Below are positions 40,067 to 48,628 of a stretch of DNA of 64,000 nucleotides, in pieces. Origin of the DNA: Pseudomonas akapageensis. GTDB taxonomy: Bacteria; Pseudomonadota; Gammaproteobacteria; Pseudomonadales; Pseudomonadaceae. The stretch lies in assembly GCF_011355085.1 (NCBI RefSeq), contig NZ_VXCP01000001.1, forward strand, positions 262,285 to 326,284, given 5' to 3'. The first letter of the stretch is position 1; each line of letters starts with the position of its first letter. The notes under the pieces are model-generated. The model made no database searches, was not told the DNA's origin, and saw only the letters and a program-made list of their open reading frames with translations. A program made the position numbers and the translations under genes.

Positions 40067-41152
40067 ATGACCATCAGTGATGCACTGCACCGACTATTAC
40101 TCGACAACCTGACCACTGCCACGATTCTGCTCAATGCCGAACTACGCCTTGAGTACATGAACCCGGCAGCAGAAATGCTGCTGGCTATCAGCGGCCAACG
40201 TAGCCATGGTCAGTTCATCAGCGAGCTGTTCACCGAATCGGCCGAGGCACTGAACTCCCTGCGTCAGGCGGTCGAGCAAGCGCATCCCTTTACCAAGCGC
40301 GAAGCCATGCTCACGGCCCTGACCGGTCAGACCCTGACCGTCGACTACGCCGTCACCCCGATCCTGAGCCAGGGGGAAACCCTGCTCTTGCTGGAAGTGC
40401 ACCCGCGCGATCGCTTGCTGCGCATCACCAAGGAAGAGGCCCAGCTCTCCAAGCAGGAAACCACCAAAATGCTGGTGCGTGGCCTGGCACACGAGATCAA
40501 GAACCCGCTGGGCGGTATTCGCGGTGCCGCGCAACTGCTGTCGCGCGAGCTGCCGGAAGAACACCTCAAGGACTACACCAACGTCATCATCGAAGAGGCC
40601 GACCGCCTGCGTAATCTGGTCGACCGCATGCTCGGCTCGAACAAGCTGCCATCACTGGCCATGACCAACATCCATGAGGTGCTTGAGCGTGTTTGCAGCC
40701 TGGTCGAGGCCGAAAGCCAGGGCGGCATCACCCTGGTGCGCGATTACGACCCGAGCCTGCCCGACGTGCTGATCGATCGCGAGCAAATGATTCAGGCAGT
40801 GCTCAATATCGTGCGCAACGCGATGCAGGCCATCAGCGGCCAGAACGAGCTTCGGCTGGGCCGCATCAGCCTGCGTACCCGGGCCATGCGCCAGTTCACC
40901 ATCGGCCATACCCGGCACCGGCTGGTCAGCAAGATCGAAATCATCGACAACGGCCCGGGCATACCGGCCGAACTGCAGGAAACCATTTTCTATCCAATGG
41001 TCAGCGGTCGTCCGGATGGCACCGGGCTGGGCCTGGCCATTACCCAGAACATCATCAGTCAGCACCAGGGCCTGATCGAGTGTGACAGCCATCCCGGCCA
41101 CACGACGTTCTCGATTTTCCTGCCGCTGGAACAAGGAGCCACCTCGTCATGA
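40067..41152 (+). CDS. ntrB: Nitrogen regulation sensor kinase NtrB
   Basis: 361 aa from ATG 40067. Cytoplasmic PAS domain (about 8-115), then the H box GLAHEIKNPLGGIRGAAQLL with the phospho-His, N box IVRNAMQAI, G1 IDNGPGIP and G2 GTGLGLAITQN. It phosphorylates NtrC under nitrogen limitation and, with PII, dephosphorylates it under excess. The stop overlaps the ntrC ATG by 4 nt. Confidence 0.97.
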   Translation: MTISDALHRLLLDNLTTATILLNAELRLEYMNPAAEMLLAISGQRSHGQFISELFTESAEALNSLRQAVEQAHPFTKREAMLTALTGQTLTVDYAVTPILSQGETLLLLEVHPRDRLLRITKEEAQLSKQETTKMLVRGLAHEIKNPLGGIRGAAQLLSRELPEEHLKDYTNVIIEEADRLRNLVDRMLGSNKLPSLAMTNIHEVLERVCSLVEAESQGGITLVRDYDPSLPDVLIDREQMIQAVLNIVRNAMQAISGQNELRLGRISLRTRAMRQFTIGHTRHRLVSKIEIIDNGPGIPAELQETIFYPMVSGRPDGTGLGLAITQNIISQHQGLIECDSHPGHTTFSIFLPLEQGATSS

Positions 41153-42585
41153 GCCGTAGTGAAACTGTCTGGATCGTCGATGACGACCGTTCCATCCGCT
41201 GGGTCCTGGAAAAAGCCTTGCAACAGGAAGGCATGACCACCCAAAGCTTCGACAGTGCCGATGGCGTGATGAGCCGCCTGGCCCGGCAGCAGCCGGATGT
41301 AATCATTTCCGATATCCGCATGCCCGGCACCAGCGGCCTGGACCTGCTGGCACAGATCCGTGAACAGCATCCGCGCTTGCCGGTCATTATCATGACCGCG
41401 CATTCGGACCTGGACAGCGCCGTGGCCTCCTACCAGGGCGGTGCATTCGAATACCTGCCCAAGCCCTTCGACGTCGATGAAGCCGTTTCCCTGGTCAAGC
41501 GCGCCAATCAGCACGCCCAGGAACAACAGGGCCTGGAAGTGGCACCCAGCCTGACCCGCACACCGGAGATCATCGGCGAAGCCCCTGCCATGCAGGAAGT
41601 GTTTCGCGCCATCGGGCGCTTGAGCCACTCCAACATCACAGTGCTGATCAACGGCGAGTCGGGCACCGGTAAAGAGCTGGTCGCCCATGCCCTGCATCGC
41701 CACAGCCCCCGCGCGGCATCACCGTTCATCGCATTGAACATGGCGGCAATCCCCAAGGACCTGATGGAGTCCGAGCTGTTCGGCCACGAAAAAGGCGCGT
41801 TCACCGGTGCTGCCAACCTGCGTCGCGGGCGCTTCGAACAAGCCGATGGCGGTACGTTGTTTCTCGATGAAATCGGCGACATGCCTGCCGACACGCAAAC
41901 CCGCTTGCTGCGCGTCCTGGCCGATGGCGAGTTCTATCGGGTCGGCGGTCACGTCCCGGTCAAGGTCGACGTCCGCATCATCGCCGCCACCCACCAGAAC
42001 CTGGAAACCCTGGTGCACGCCGGCAAGTTCCGCGAAGACTTGTTCCATCGCTTGAACGTGATTCGCATCCATATTCCACGGCTGTCGGATCGTCGTGAAG
42101 ACATCCCGACCCTGGCCAGGCACTTCCTCAGCCGCGCTGCGCAAGAGCTGGCGGTCGAGCCCAAGCTGCTCAAGCCCGAAACCGAAGAGTACCTGAAGAA
42201 CCTGCCATGGCCTGGCAACGTGCGCCAACTGGAGAACACCTGCCGCTGGATTACCGTCATGGCTTCGGGTCGCGAGGTGCATATCGGTGACCTGCCACCG
42301 GAACTGCTCAGCCTGCCGCAGGACTCGGCCCCGGTTACCAATTGGGAACAGGCCTTGCGCCAGTGGGCCGACCAGGCGCTGTCTCGCGGCCAATCCAGCC
42401 TGCTTGACAGTGCCGTGCCGACCTTCGAACGGATCATGATCGAAACCGCCCTCAAGCACACCGCCGGCCGCCGCCGGGATGCCGCGGTGTTGCTGGGGTG
42501 GGGGCGCAATACCCTGACTCGCAAGATCAAGGAATTGGGGATGAAGGTTGCGGGTGGGGATGACGATGAGGGGGATGAGGCATAG
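41149..42585 (+). CDS. ntrC: Nitrogen regulation response regulator NtrC
   Basis: 478 aa. Receiver with phospho-acceptor Asp in VIISDIRMPGTSGLD (about residue 54); AAA+ sigma-54 activation domain with GESGTGKELVA (Walker A), GAFTGA (sigma-54 contact) and GGTLFLDEIGDM (Walker B); C-terminal Fis-type helix-turn-helix AAVLLGWGRNTLTRKIKEL. It activates sigma-54 promoters such as glnA. It is followed by a REP pair; the sRNA NrsZ, which I recall after ntrC in P. aeruginosa, is not visible. Confidence 0.98.
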   Translation: MSRSETVWIVDDDRSIRWVLEKALQQEGMTTQSFDSADGVMSRLARQQPDVIISDIRMPGTSGLDLLAQIREQHPRLPVIIMTAHSDLDSAVASYQGGAFEYLPKPFDVDEAVSLVKRANQHAQEQQGLEVAPSLTRTPEIIGEAPAMQEVFRAIGRLSHSNITVLINGESGTGKELVAHALHRHSPRAASPFIALNMAAIPKDLMESELFGHEKGAFTGAANLRRGRFEQADGGTLFLDEIGDMPADTQTRLLRVLADGEFYRVGGHVPVKVDVRIIAATHQNLETLVHAGKFREDLFHRLNVIRIHIPRLSDRREDIPTLARHFLSRAAQELAVEPKLLKPETEEYLKNLPWPGNVRQLENTCRWITVMASGREVHIGDLPPELLSLPQDSAPVTNWEQALRQWADQALSRGQSSLLDSAVPTFERIMIETALKHTAGRRRDAAVLLGWGRNTLTRKIKELGMKVAGGDDDEGDEA

Positions 42586-42591
42586 CTTTTA

Positions 42592-42700
42592 GCGACCGCT
42601 CTGCGGTCGATCGCGGCGGTCCGGCGATCCGGCAAGCCCGCTCCCACAGAGAGCTGCGTGCGCGGACTCTGTGGGAGCGGGCTTGCCCGCGAGAGGCCCG
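42592..42700. repeat. REP pair
   Basis: GCGACCGCTCTGCGGTCGATCGC outer hairpin region, then a mutated left unit (CCGGCAAGCCCGCTCCCACAG) and an inverted right unit CTGTGGGA with GCGGGCTTGCCCGC. Between the converging ntrC and HD-protein stops; it also marks an apparent gene-order junction. Confidence 0.8.
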
Positions 42701-42718
42701 ACCAGACAACCAAAATCC

Positions 42719-43276
42719 CTAATTCAACAGACGCTCAGCCTTTGCCCTGAGCATCTGTAAATCAATGATCGGCACCGCCATCTCCTTGGCCATCTCATCC
42801 CACTGCCGCATGCGCAAACTGACCTCGCACAACGGGTCCCGCTCAAACGCGTCCGCCTCCTCAGGCGTCATGACTCCACCCTGGTAGCCCAACGTACGCC
42901 GACTGGCCTCACTGAGCCGCGCGCAATAGCCCGGATCCTTCAGCGTCAGGTAACGCTTGGCCTGAACGTGATACTCCACCAGCCGCGCCATGCGCTCGCC
43001 GAAGCCGCAGCGACGGAGATAATCGGCACCGACCCGTTCATGACTGACTACGCCATAGCCGCCCATGTCACCCTCATCACTTTCACAGATATGTCCGATA
43101 TCGTGAAAGAACGCGGCAAGCACAACTTCATCGTCGTAGCCTTCGGCCAATGCCAGTTGCGCGGCCTGGGACATATGCTCGATTTGCGACACCGGTTCGC
43201 CGATGTAGTCGGCATCACCGTGCTGTTGGTAAAGGGCGAAGACTTCATCGACGATCTGCGAGGGGGTTCTGCTCAT
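42719..43276 (-). CDS. HD-domain mixed-valent diiron oxygenase, PhnZ/TmpB-like
   Basis: 185 aa, TIGR03276-like (phosphonate-operon HD protein). Matches the PhnZ residue pattern I recall, within one position: Y24 and E27 (substrate loop), iron ligands H34, H58-D59, H79, H103 and D160, and phosphonate contacts H62, K107, S125, T128, Q132 and R157. PhnZ-type enzymes oxidatively cleave the C-P bond of an alpha-hydroxyphosphonate, giving phosphate and an amino acid. It is the last gene of the phosphonate operon, 11 nt after the FAD enzyme. The dioxygenase (PhnY or TmpA) that makes the hydroxy substrate is not in the window, so the true substrate is open. Confidence 0.88.
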   Translation of the reverse strand: MSRTPSQIVDEVFALYQQHGDADYIGEPVSQIEHMSQAAQLALAEGYDDEVVLAAFFHDIGHICESDEGDMGGYGVVSHERVGADYLRRCGFGERMARLVEYHVQAKRYLTLKDPGYCARLSEASRRTLGYQGGVMTPEEADAFERDPLCEVSLRMRQWDEMAKEMAVPIIDLQMLRAKAERLLN

Positions 43277-43287
43277 CGGGCTCTCTC

Positions 43288-44430
43288 TTATTGTTGGTCT
43301 GTTTCACCGAGCAATCGGGCGATATGCCGTTCGGCCAATGCCGGGCCGACACTCATGCCTACGCCAGTATGCATCAGCGCCGCGCTCAAGCCAGGGGCGA
43401 CCTGCAGCAACGAGAACGGCCCCGGCCCTCTTGCACCGTAGACGCCTTGCCAGCGTTCTACCACTTTGATGCGACCACCCAGGGTTTGCTCGGCCAGGGC
43501 GATCATCCACTCATCGACCTGCTCGGCATTGAACGGCGATGCATCCTGGCCATAGTCGTGAGAGTCGCCGATGATCAGGTCGCCATGGGGTGTCGGGCTG
43601 ATCAGCAGGTGGATGCCGTGCGTCTGCAAGTGCGGGCTTTGCGCCTGGATTTGCGCCTGCAGGGCCTTGGCCTCAGGCAGATCGGCGAAGGCACCGTAGT
43701 GCACGCAGCTGAGCCCGGTCAGCAGCGCGTGCTGCAGGTCCAGCGCGAACTCGGGGCGAGCACGGAGCATCTGCAAACGACAGATTTGCGGCGCCAGTTG
43801 CGCCAGAGACTCGGCCAACAGTGTCAGGTAATCATGGCCGGAACAGACCACGACCTGCTTGCCGGTAAAGCTCCCGGCGGTGCTGACCACACGGCCCGGC
43901 TCTACTTCGCGCACCAGTGTGGAAAAGTGAAACTCAACCGCCAACTCCTTTTGCAAATATCGAATCAGCGCCGGGATCGCTTCGCGTGAGTACAGTTGTT
44001 GATCGTCCAGCCCGCACAGGGCTGCGCGATGGTGCCGGAACTGACCACCGTAGAGATCGTTGAGCGCGGCGCCTTGCAGCAGCTCCACGTGGTAGTCATA
44101 TTCGACGGCTCGGCCTGCGCAGAAGGCCTTCAACAGTGCTTCTTCTTCCTCTGTGCGCGCGAACAGAATCGAGCCGTTGCGCTTGAGCTGAAAGTTTGCC
44201 TGTTGCGCCCATTGTGCCCATATCGGGCGGCTGGCCTTGGCCAGTTCGAGCATTTGCCCAGGAGGCTGGCCGGTGACCAGGGCCTGCCCGAAGTTGCGCA
44301 CCGAGGCGCCCAGGGGTGTTGCGCTACGCTCGAAAACCTTCACGCGCAGGCCACGACGGGCGGCGGCGTAGGCGTGGGACAGGCCGAGTATGCCTGCGCC
44401 GACGATGAGGATGTCGCTTTGGTTGGTCAT
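43288..44430 (-). CDS. FAD-dependent amine oxidoreductase of phosphonate operons
   Basis: 380 aa from ATG 44430; the frame continues upstream only through a REP. DAO fold: ILIVGAGILGLSHAYAAARR (Rossmann GxGxxG) with RGLRVKVFERS, and C-terminal MHTGVGMSVGPALAERHIA (FAD). It resembles the TIGR03364 family found in phosphonate gene clusters; from memory, members (PbfC/PbfD) oxidise N-methyl-2-aminoethylphosphonate or 2-aminoethylphosphonate to phosphonoacetaldehyde. Its place between the binding protein and the PhnZ-like gene supports this. Glycine or sarcosine-type amines are alternatives. Confidence 0.82.
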   Translation of the reverse strand: MTNQSDILIVGAGILGLSHAYAAARRGLRVKVFERSATPLGASVRNFGQALVTGQPPGQMLELAKASRPIWAQWAQQANFQLKRNGSILFARTEEEEALLKAFCAGRAVEYDYHVELLQGAALNDLYGGQFRHHRAALCGLDDQQLYSREAIPALIRYLQKELAVEFHFSTLVREVEPGRVVSTAGSFTGKQVVVCSGHDYLTLLAESLAQLAPQICRLQMLRARPEFALDLQHALLTGLSCVHYGAFADLPEAKALQAQIQAQSPHLQTHGIHLLISPTPHGDLIIGDSHDYGQDASPFNAEQVDEWMIALAEQTLGGRIKVVERWQGVYGARGPGPFSLLQVAPGLSAALMHTGVGMSVGPALAERHIARLLGETDQQ

Positions 44431-44456
44431 TGTAATGTCCTGGAATTGTGCAACGC

Positions 44457-44533
44457 CCGATCGCTGGCAAGCCAGCTCCCACAGGTACGGTATAAATAGA
44501 ACTTCTGTGGGAGCGGGCTTGTCCGCGATGGGC
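44457..44533. repeat. REP pair inside the phosphonate operon
   Basis: Left unit GCTGGCAAGCCAGC-TCCCACAG, right unit inverted CTGTGGGA-GCGGGCTTGTCCGC. It lies between the binding-protein stop and the FAD-enzyme start, so within the transcript it forms a strong hairpin and could raise stability of the upstream ABC mRNA. Confidence 0.85.
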
Positions 44534-44544
44534 ATTGCAGGGTC

Positions 44545-45570
44545 TTACTGCTGAGCCACCTTCTCGGACTTGCCGTCATAACGCTTGCGCCACTCGGCCA
44601 GAATGGTGTCGCGGTTCTTCGACGCCCAGCCGAAGTCGTTCTTGATCAAGCGTTGCTCGTAGTCAGCCGGCAACTCGGTCTGCGGCTTGGCAATGCCCGG
44701 TTGGGCCAACACAGCGAAGTTCTCCTTGTACAGCTCCATGGCAGCGGGGCTGGCGGAGAAGTCGGCGAGTTTCTTCGCCGCTTCTTCGTGTGGGGTCCCC
44801 TTGATTACCGCAGTGGCTTCGATTTCCCAGCCCAGGCCTTCCTTCGGCAGGACGATATCCAGTGGTGCGCCCTGACGCTTGAGCTGCACGGCCGGGTATT
44901 CGAAAGAAATGCCGATCGGGAACTCGCCAGCCGCCGCCAACTTGCAAGGCTTGGAGCCGGAGTGCACGTACTGACCGATGTTCTGGTGCAGTTGATCCAT
45001 GTACTGCCAACCCTGCTTCTCGCCGAAGGTCTGCAGCCAGGCACTCACGTCGAGAAAGCCGGTACCGGAGGACGCCGGGTTGGGCATGACGATCTTGCCT
45101 TTGTACTCGGGCTTGGTCAGGTCCTGCCAGCTCACCGGTTTGGTCAGGCCCTGCTTCTCGGCTTCGACGGTGTTGAAGCAGATGGTTGCGGCCCACACGT
45201 CCATGCCGACCCAGGCTGGCGGGTTGGCCGCATCACGGTAGTTGCCGCCGATCTTGCCCAGGTCCTTCGGTGCATAGCTTTGCAGCATGCCCTGCTGATC
45301 GAGGATCGCCAGGCTGGACGCGGCCAGGCCCCAGACCGCGTCAGCTTGCGGGCGGTCTTTCTCGGCCAGCAGCTTGGCGGTGATGATGCCGGTGGAATCG
45401 CGCACCCACTTGATTTCGATGTCCGGGTTGGCCTTTTCGAAGGCCTCTTTGTAGCTCTTGAGCTGTTCGGCTTCGAGGGCGGTATAGACCGTCAACTGGG
45501 TATCGGCCGCATGGGCCTGCAAACTGAAAGCAGTGAGGACAGCAGCGGCAAGAGCAAGTGGCTTGAACAT
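44545..45570 (-). CDS. 2-aminoethylphosphonate-type ABC transporter, substrate-binding protein
   Basis: 341 aa. Signal peptide MFKPLALAAAVLTAFSLQAHA, then an iron-transporter-like type-2 binding protein (QLTVYTALEAEQLKSYKEAF, DSTGIITAKLLAEKDRPQAD). Closest known class PhnS2/AepX, putative 2-AEP binding proteins (TIGR03261-like). In the operon it follows the permease by 36 nt. Confusable with Fe(III)-binding FbpA, but that protein's iron Tyr-Tyr motif is not evident and the neighbours favour phosphonate. Confidence 0.83.
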   Translation of the reverse strand: MFKPLALAAAVLTAFSLQAHAADTQLTVYTALEAEQLKSYKEAFEKANPDIEIKWVRDSTGIITAKLLAEKDRPQADAVWGLAASSLAILDQQGMLQSYAPKDLGKIGGNYRDAANPPAWVGMDVWAATICFNTVEAEKQGLTKPVSWQDLTKPEYKGKIVMPNPASSGTGFLDVSAWLQTFGEKQGWQYMDQLHQNIGQYVHSGSKPCKLAAAGEFPIGISFEYPAVQLKRQGAPLDIVLPKEGLGWEIEATAVIKGTPHEEAAKKLADFSASPAAMELYKENFAVLAQPGIAKPQTELPADYEQRLIKNDFGWASKNRDTILAEWRKRYDGKSEKVAQQ

Positions 45571-45606
45571 GGTGCAGTTCCTTGGTCAGTACAGGTGGGT
45601 AAGGTG

Positions 45607-47331
45607 TTATTGGCCTGGCGCGGTCTGGCGCCAGGCTTGGGAACGGCGCAGCAGGCCGCGCGAGGCGCCGGCCAGCAGCAGCGAGACGGCTGCGGACGTG
45701 AGCAGGATCAGGGTCGACATCGCCGCCGCACCGCCCACGTTGCCGGCGTCGTCCATGTTCAGGACCGCCACGGCCGCGAGGATAGTGTCGGGGCTGTAGA
45801 GAAAGATCGCCGCCGACACCGTGGTCATCGCCGAGACGAACAGGTAGCGGATGATGTCCAGCAATGCCGGCAGGCAGATCGGCACGGTCACGCGCATGAA
45901 GTGCCGGTACAACGGCGCCTTGAGCGACAGGGCGGCGGCTTCGAACTCGCCGTCGAGCTGACGCAGTGCCGTGGTGGCGGTCATCTGTGCGGTAGTCAGG
46001 TAGTGGGCGATGGTGCAAACCACCAGCAGGGCCATGCTGCCGTAGAACACATGCAGCGGGTTGCGGGTCAGGTTGAAGAAGAAGACATAACCCAGCCCCA
46101 GCACCAGGCCCGGTACCGCCATCGGCACGAAGCTGAGCATGCGCAGCATCAGATTGAGCCCGCGTTGGCCGGAGGTTTTCTCCATCAGATAGGCGCCGGT
46201 GAAGATCACCGCACTGCCGATCAGCGCCGTGCCCACGGCCATGGTCAGGCTGTTGCGATAGGCCAGCCAGCCACCGCCGGCGGTTTCATCGAACTGATAA
46301 TGGTTGAGCGACAGGGACAGGTTGTAAGGCCAGAACTTGACCAGCGACGAGTACACCGCCATGCCGAACACCAGCAACAGCACGGCACAGACCAGCAACA
46401 CGAAGGCCAGGTAGCCACTGTCACGCAGGCGCGCAGGCACCGGCTGGAAAACCTGGGCACGGCCGCTCATGGCATCGCCGTGACGACGGCGCAACCAGGC
46501 ATCCACGGCAAAACTGAACAGCGCCGGCAGCAGCAAGACCATGCCGATCAAGGCACCGCGACCGAATTGCTGCTGGCCGACCACTGCCTTGTAGGCTTCC
46601 AGGGCCAGCACCTGGTAATCGCCACCTACGACCACCGGCACGCCGAAGTCGGTAATGGTCAAGGTGAACACCAGGCAAAATGCAGCGAACACGGCCTGGC
46701 GGGTCGCCGGCCAGGTAATGCTGCGAAAGGCTCGCCAGGGACCTGCGCCCATGCTCGAAGCGGCGTCGAACAGGCGCGCATCGGCCAGCGACAAGGCCGA
46801 CAGCAGGATCATCAGCGCATGGGGAAAGGTGTAGATCGCCTCACCCAGGACGATGCCCCAGAAGCCATATATGTTCTCCGCGAACAAGCCGCGCAACACG
46901 CCCTGATTGCCGAACAGATAGACCAGCGCGATCCCCGGCAACATCGAGGGGGCCAGCAACGGCAACAGGGAAATCCCGCGCCAGACCGTCTTGCCTGGGA
47001 TCAGCGTGCGTTGCAGGGCGTAGGCAAACAGATACGCCACAGGCACGACGATGGCCGCGACACTGAACGAGACCTTCAGACTATTGCCCAGCAGCCAATG
47101 AAAGTTGGCGCTGGTGACCAGTTCCCGTGCCGCCACCAGCCCGCCGCCCTGCCCGTCTTCGGCACTGAAACCGCGCCAGAAGATTGCCAGCAACGGCATC
47201 AACACCGCGATGCTGAGCAGCACCAGCAACGCTACCTTACCGCCGACCACGAACAGGCGATCACCCAAGGGGGTCCGGCATTGGTCCGCCGCAATCTTGC
47301 GCGCGGCCGGCACTGCGATTGGCCCGGCCAT
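45607..47331 (-). CDS. 2-aminoethylphosphonate-type ABC transporter, fused permease
   Basis: 574 aa from ATG 47331, one nt past the ATPase stop (a TTG at 47340 would overlap it). Two BPD_transp_1 permease units in one chain (EAA-like loops MGAGPWRAFRSITWPATRQA and SLKAPLYRHFMRVTVPICLP), about 12 TM helices, as in PhnU2/AepW and FbpB-type transporters. It forms the inner-membrane channel for the binding protein encoded downstream. Confidence 0.86.
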   Translation of the reverse strand: MAGPIAVPAARKIAADQCRTPLGDRLFVVGGKVALLVLLSIAVLMPLLAIFWRGFSAEDGQGGGLVAARELVTSANFHWLLGNSLKVSFSVAAIVVPVAYLFAYALQRTLIPGKTVWRGISLLPLLAPSMLPGIALVYLFGNQGVLRGLFAENIYGFWGIVLGEAIYTFPHALMILLSALSLADARLFDAASSMGAGPWRAFRSITWPATRQAVFAAFCLVFTLTITDFGVPVVVGGDYQVLALEAYKAVVGQQQFGRGALIGMVLLLPALFSFAVDAWLRRRHGDAMSGRAQVFQPVPARLRDSGYLAFVLLVCAVLLLVFGMAVYSSLVKFWPYNLSLSLNHYQFDETAGGGWLAYRNSLTMAVGTALIGSAVIFTGAYLMEKTSGQRGLNLMLRMLSFVPMAVPGLVLGLGYVFFFNLTRNPLHVFYGSMALLVVCTIAHYLTTAQMTATTALRQLDGEFEAAALSLKAPLYRHFMRVTVPICLPALLDIIRYLFVSAMTTVSAAIFLYSPDTILAAVAVLNMDDAGNVGGAAAMSTLILLTSAAVSLLLAGASRGLLRRSQAWRQTAPGQ

Positions 47332-47332
47332 C

Positions 47333-48397
47333 TCAGGCAAACACCTGCAAGCTGCGCGGCGGCAAGGCTACCCAGATATCCTGTGAGCCCAGGCGCGGCA
47401 TCGATTCAGGCGCGACTTCAGCCAACAGTGCGTGCCCCGGCAGTTCATTGAGTTCGAAACTCATGCGGCAGCGGTTGCCGAGAAAGGTGATCTCGCGAAC
47501 CCGCGCCGGGAACAGGTTTTCCTCATGCACCGGCGGGTTGACGCTAATCGCCTCCGGGCGGCAGAACAAACGACCACTGGCCGCCTGCCCGGCACCTGGG
47601 GCCAGGCGCATGTTCATCGCACCGACCTGGGCATGGCTGTCACTGCTGCGCTGGAACGGCAGCCAGTTGCCCTGGCCGACAAATTCCGCGACGAAGGGCG
47701 TGGCCGGCTTGTCGTAGATCTCCTGCGGCGTTGCGTACTGCTCGACCTGACCGTTGTTCATCACGGCAATACGGTCGGCCATCAACATGGCTTCGTCCTG
47801 GTTGTGGGTCACCATCAGGGTGGTGATGCCCAGCTGGCGCTGCAGTTGGCGCAGTTCGGTGCACAGGTGCTCGCGAACCCGGGCATCGAGTGCCGACATC
47901 GGCTCGTCGAGCAGCAACAACGAGGGTGCCGGCGCCAAGGCACGGGCCAGGGCGACGCGCTGTTGCTGCCCGCCGGAAAGCTGGCCCGGGTATTTTTTCT
48001 CGCTGCCCGTCAGGCCGACCAGTTCGAGCATCTGCCCGACACGCTGGCGCACCTCGTCGCGACCGCTGCCGGACAGGCCATAAGCAATGTTGGCTTCGAC
48101 GGTCAGATTGGGGAACAAGGCGTAGGACTGAAACAGGATGCCGTAGTCACGCGCCTGAGGCGGCAGTGTGGAAATATCGCGTTCGCCAATGTACAGCTCA
48201 CCCCGGTCCTGACGTTCGAGCCCGGCGATGCAACGCAGCAGCGTGGTCTTGCCACAACCGGACGGCCCCAGCAGACACACCAGCTCACCGGCCGCCACAT
48301 CGAGGGAGACGTCATTGAGTGCAGTGAATGCACCGAAGCGCTTGTGGATGCCGCGCACTTTCATGTGTGCGCCCGGGTTTGCAATCGCGTTGTTCAT
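47333..48397 (-). CDS. 2-aminoethylphosphonate-type ABC transporter, ATP-binding protein
   Basis: 354 aa. Walker [22 protein letters not shown]-loop [17 protein letters not shown], signature [15 protein letters not shown], Walker [16 protein letters not shown], then a TOBE/OB-like C-terminal domain (about 280-354). PotA/FbpC-like class, here PhnT/AepV. First gene of the five-gene minus-strand operon ATPase, permease, binding protein, FAD enzyme, HD oxygenase. The 226 bp between it and lysR contain the promoter and a family-3 repeat. Confidence 0.87.
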   Translation of the reverse strand: MNNAIANPGAHMKVRGIHKRFGAFTALNDVSLDVAAGELVCLLGPSGCGKTTLLRCIAGLERQDRGELYIGERDISTLPPQARDYGILFQSYALFPNLTVEANIAYGLSGSGRDEVRQRVGQMLELVGLTGSEKKYPGQLSGGQQQRVALARALAPAPSLLLLDEPMSALDARVREHLCTELRQLQRQLGITTLMVTHNQDEAMLMADRIAVMNNGQVEQYATPQEIYDKPATPFVAEFVGQGNWLPFQRSSDSHAQVGAMNMRLAPGAGQAASGRLFCRPEAISVNPPVHEENLFPARVREITFLGNRCRMSFELNELPGHALLAEVAPESMPRLGSQDIWVALPPRSLQVFA

Positions 48398-48522
48398 GGC
48401 AGGACCTCATCGAGCAGATGAAGGCCATCCTAGAGAGCGAATGCGAATGTCCTGTGGCAGTGGGGCAAAAGCTGCCGATAGTGGTATTGGCAGATTTTGG
48501 ATAGCAGACGGACCGCGGCCCA

Positions 48523-48628
48523 TGTAGCCGCTGCCACAGGCTGCGCTCGCCTGCACAGCAGGCGCAGGATCTCCAAGGCCGCCAGGAGGTCCTGCGGACC
48601 TCAGCGCAGCCTATCGGCAGCGGCTACA
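48523..48628. repeat. Family-3 palindromic repeat, copy 1
   Basis: TGTAGCCGCTGCC at one end and GGCAGCGGCTACA at the other, with AGGCTGCGCT / AGCGCAGCCT inside. The right end contains, on the minus strand, the TAG stop of the LysR gene (CTGTAGCCGCTGCC). A second copy is at 55798. Confidence 0.85.

Noticed and set aside
42586..42718. Possible NrsZ sRNA after ntrC, as recalled for P. aeruginosa
   Set aside because: The gap is 133 bp and almost entirely REP sequence; nothing resembling an sRNA promoter and terminator pair fits.
44431..44535. Upstream extension of the FAD oxidoreductase frame
   Set aside because: The first 35 codons lie in the REP pair; the Rossmann motif begins a few residues after ATG 44430.
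44653..47451. 932-codon open frame on the plus strand opposite the phosphonate permease and binding protein
   Set aside because: Same shadow effect; composition (Gln/His/Arg runs) is typical of antisense frames, and the minus-strand genes have intact ABC motifs and operon spacing.
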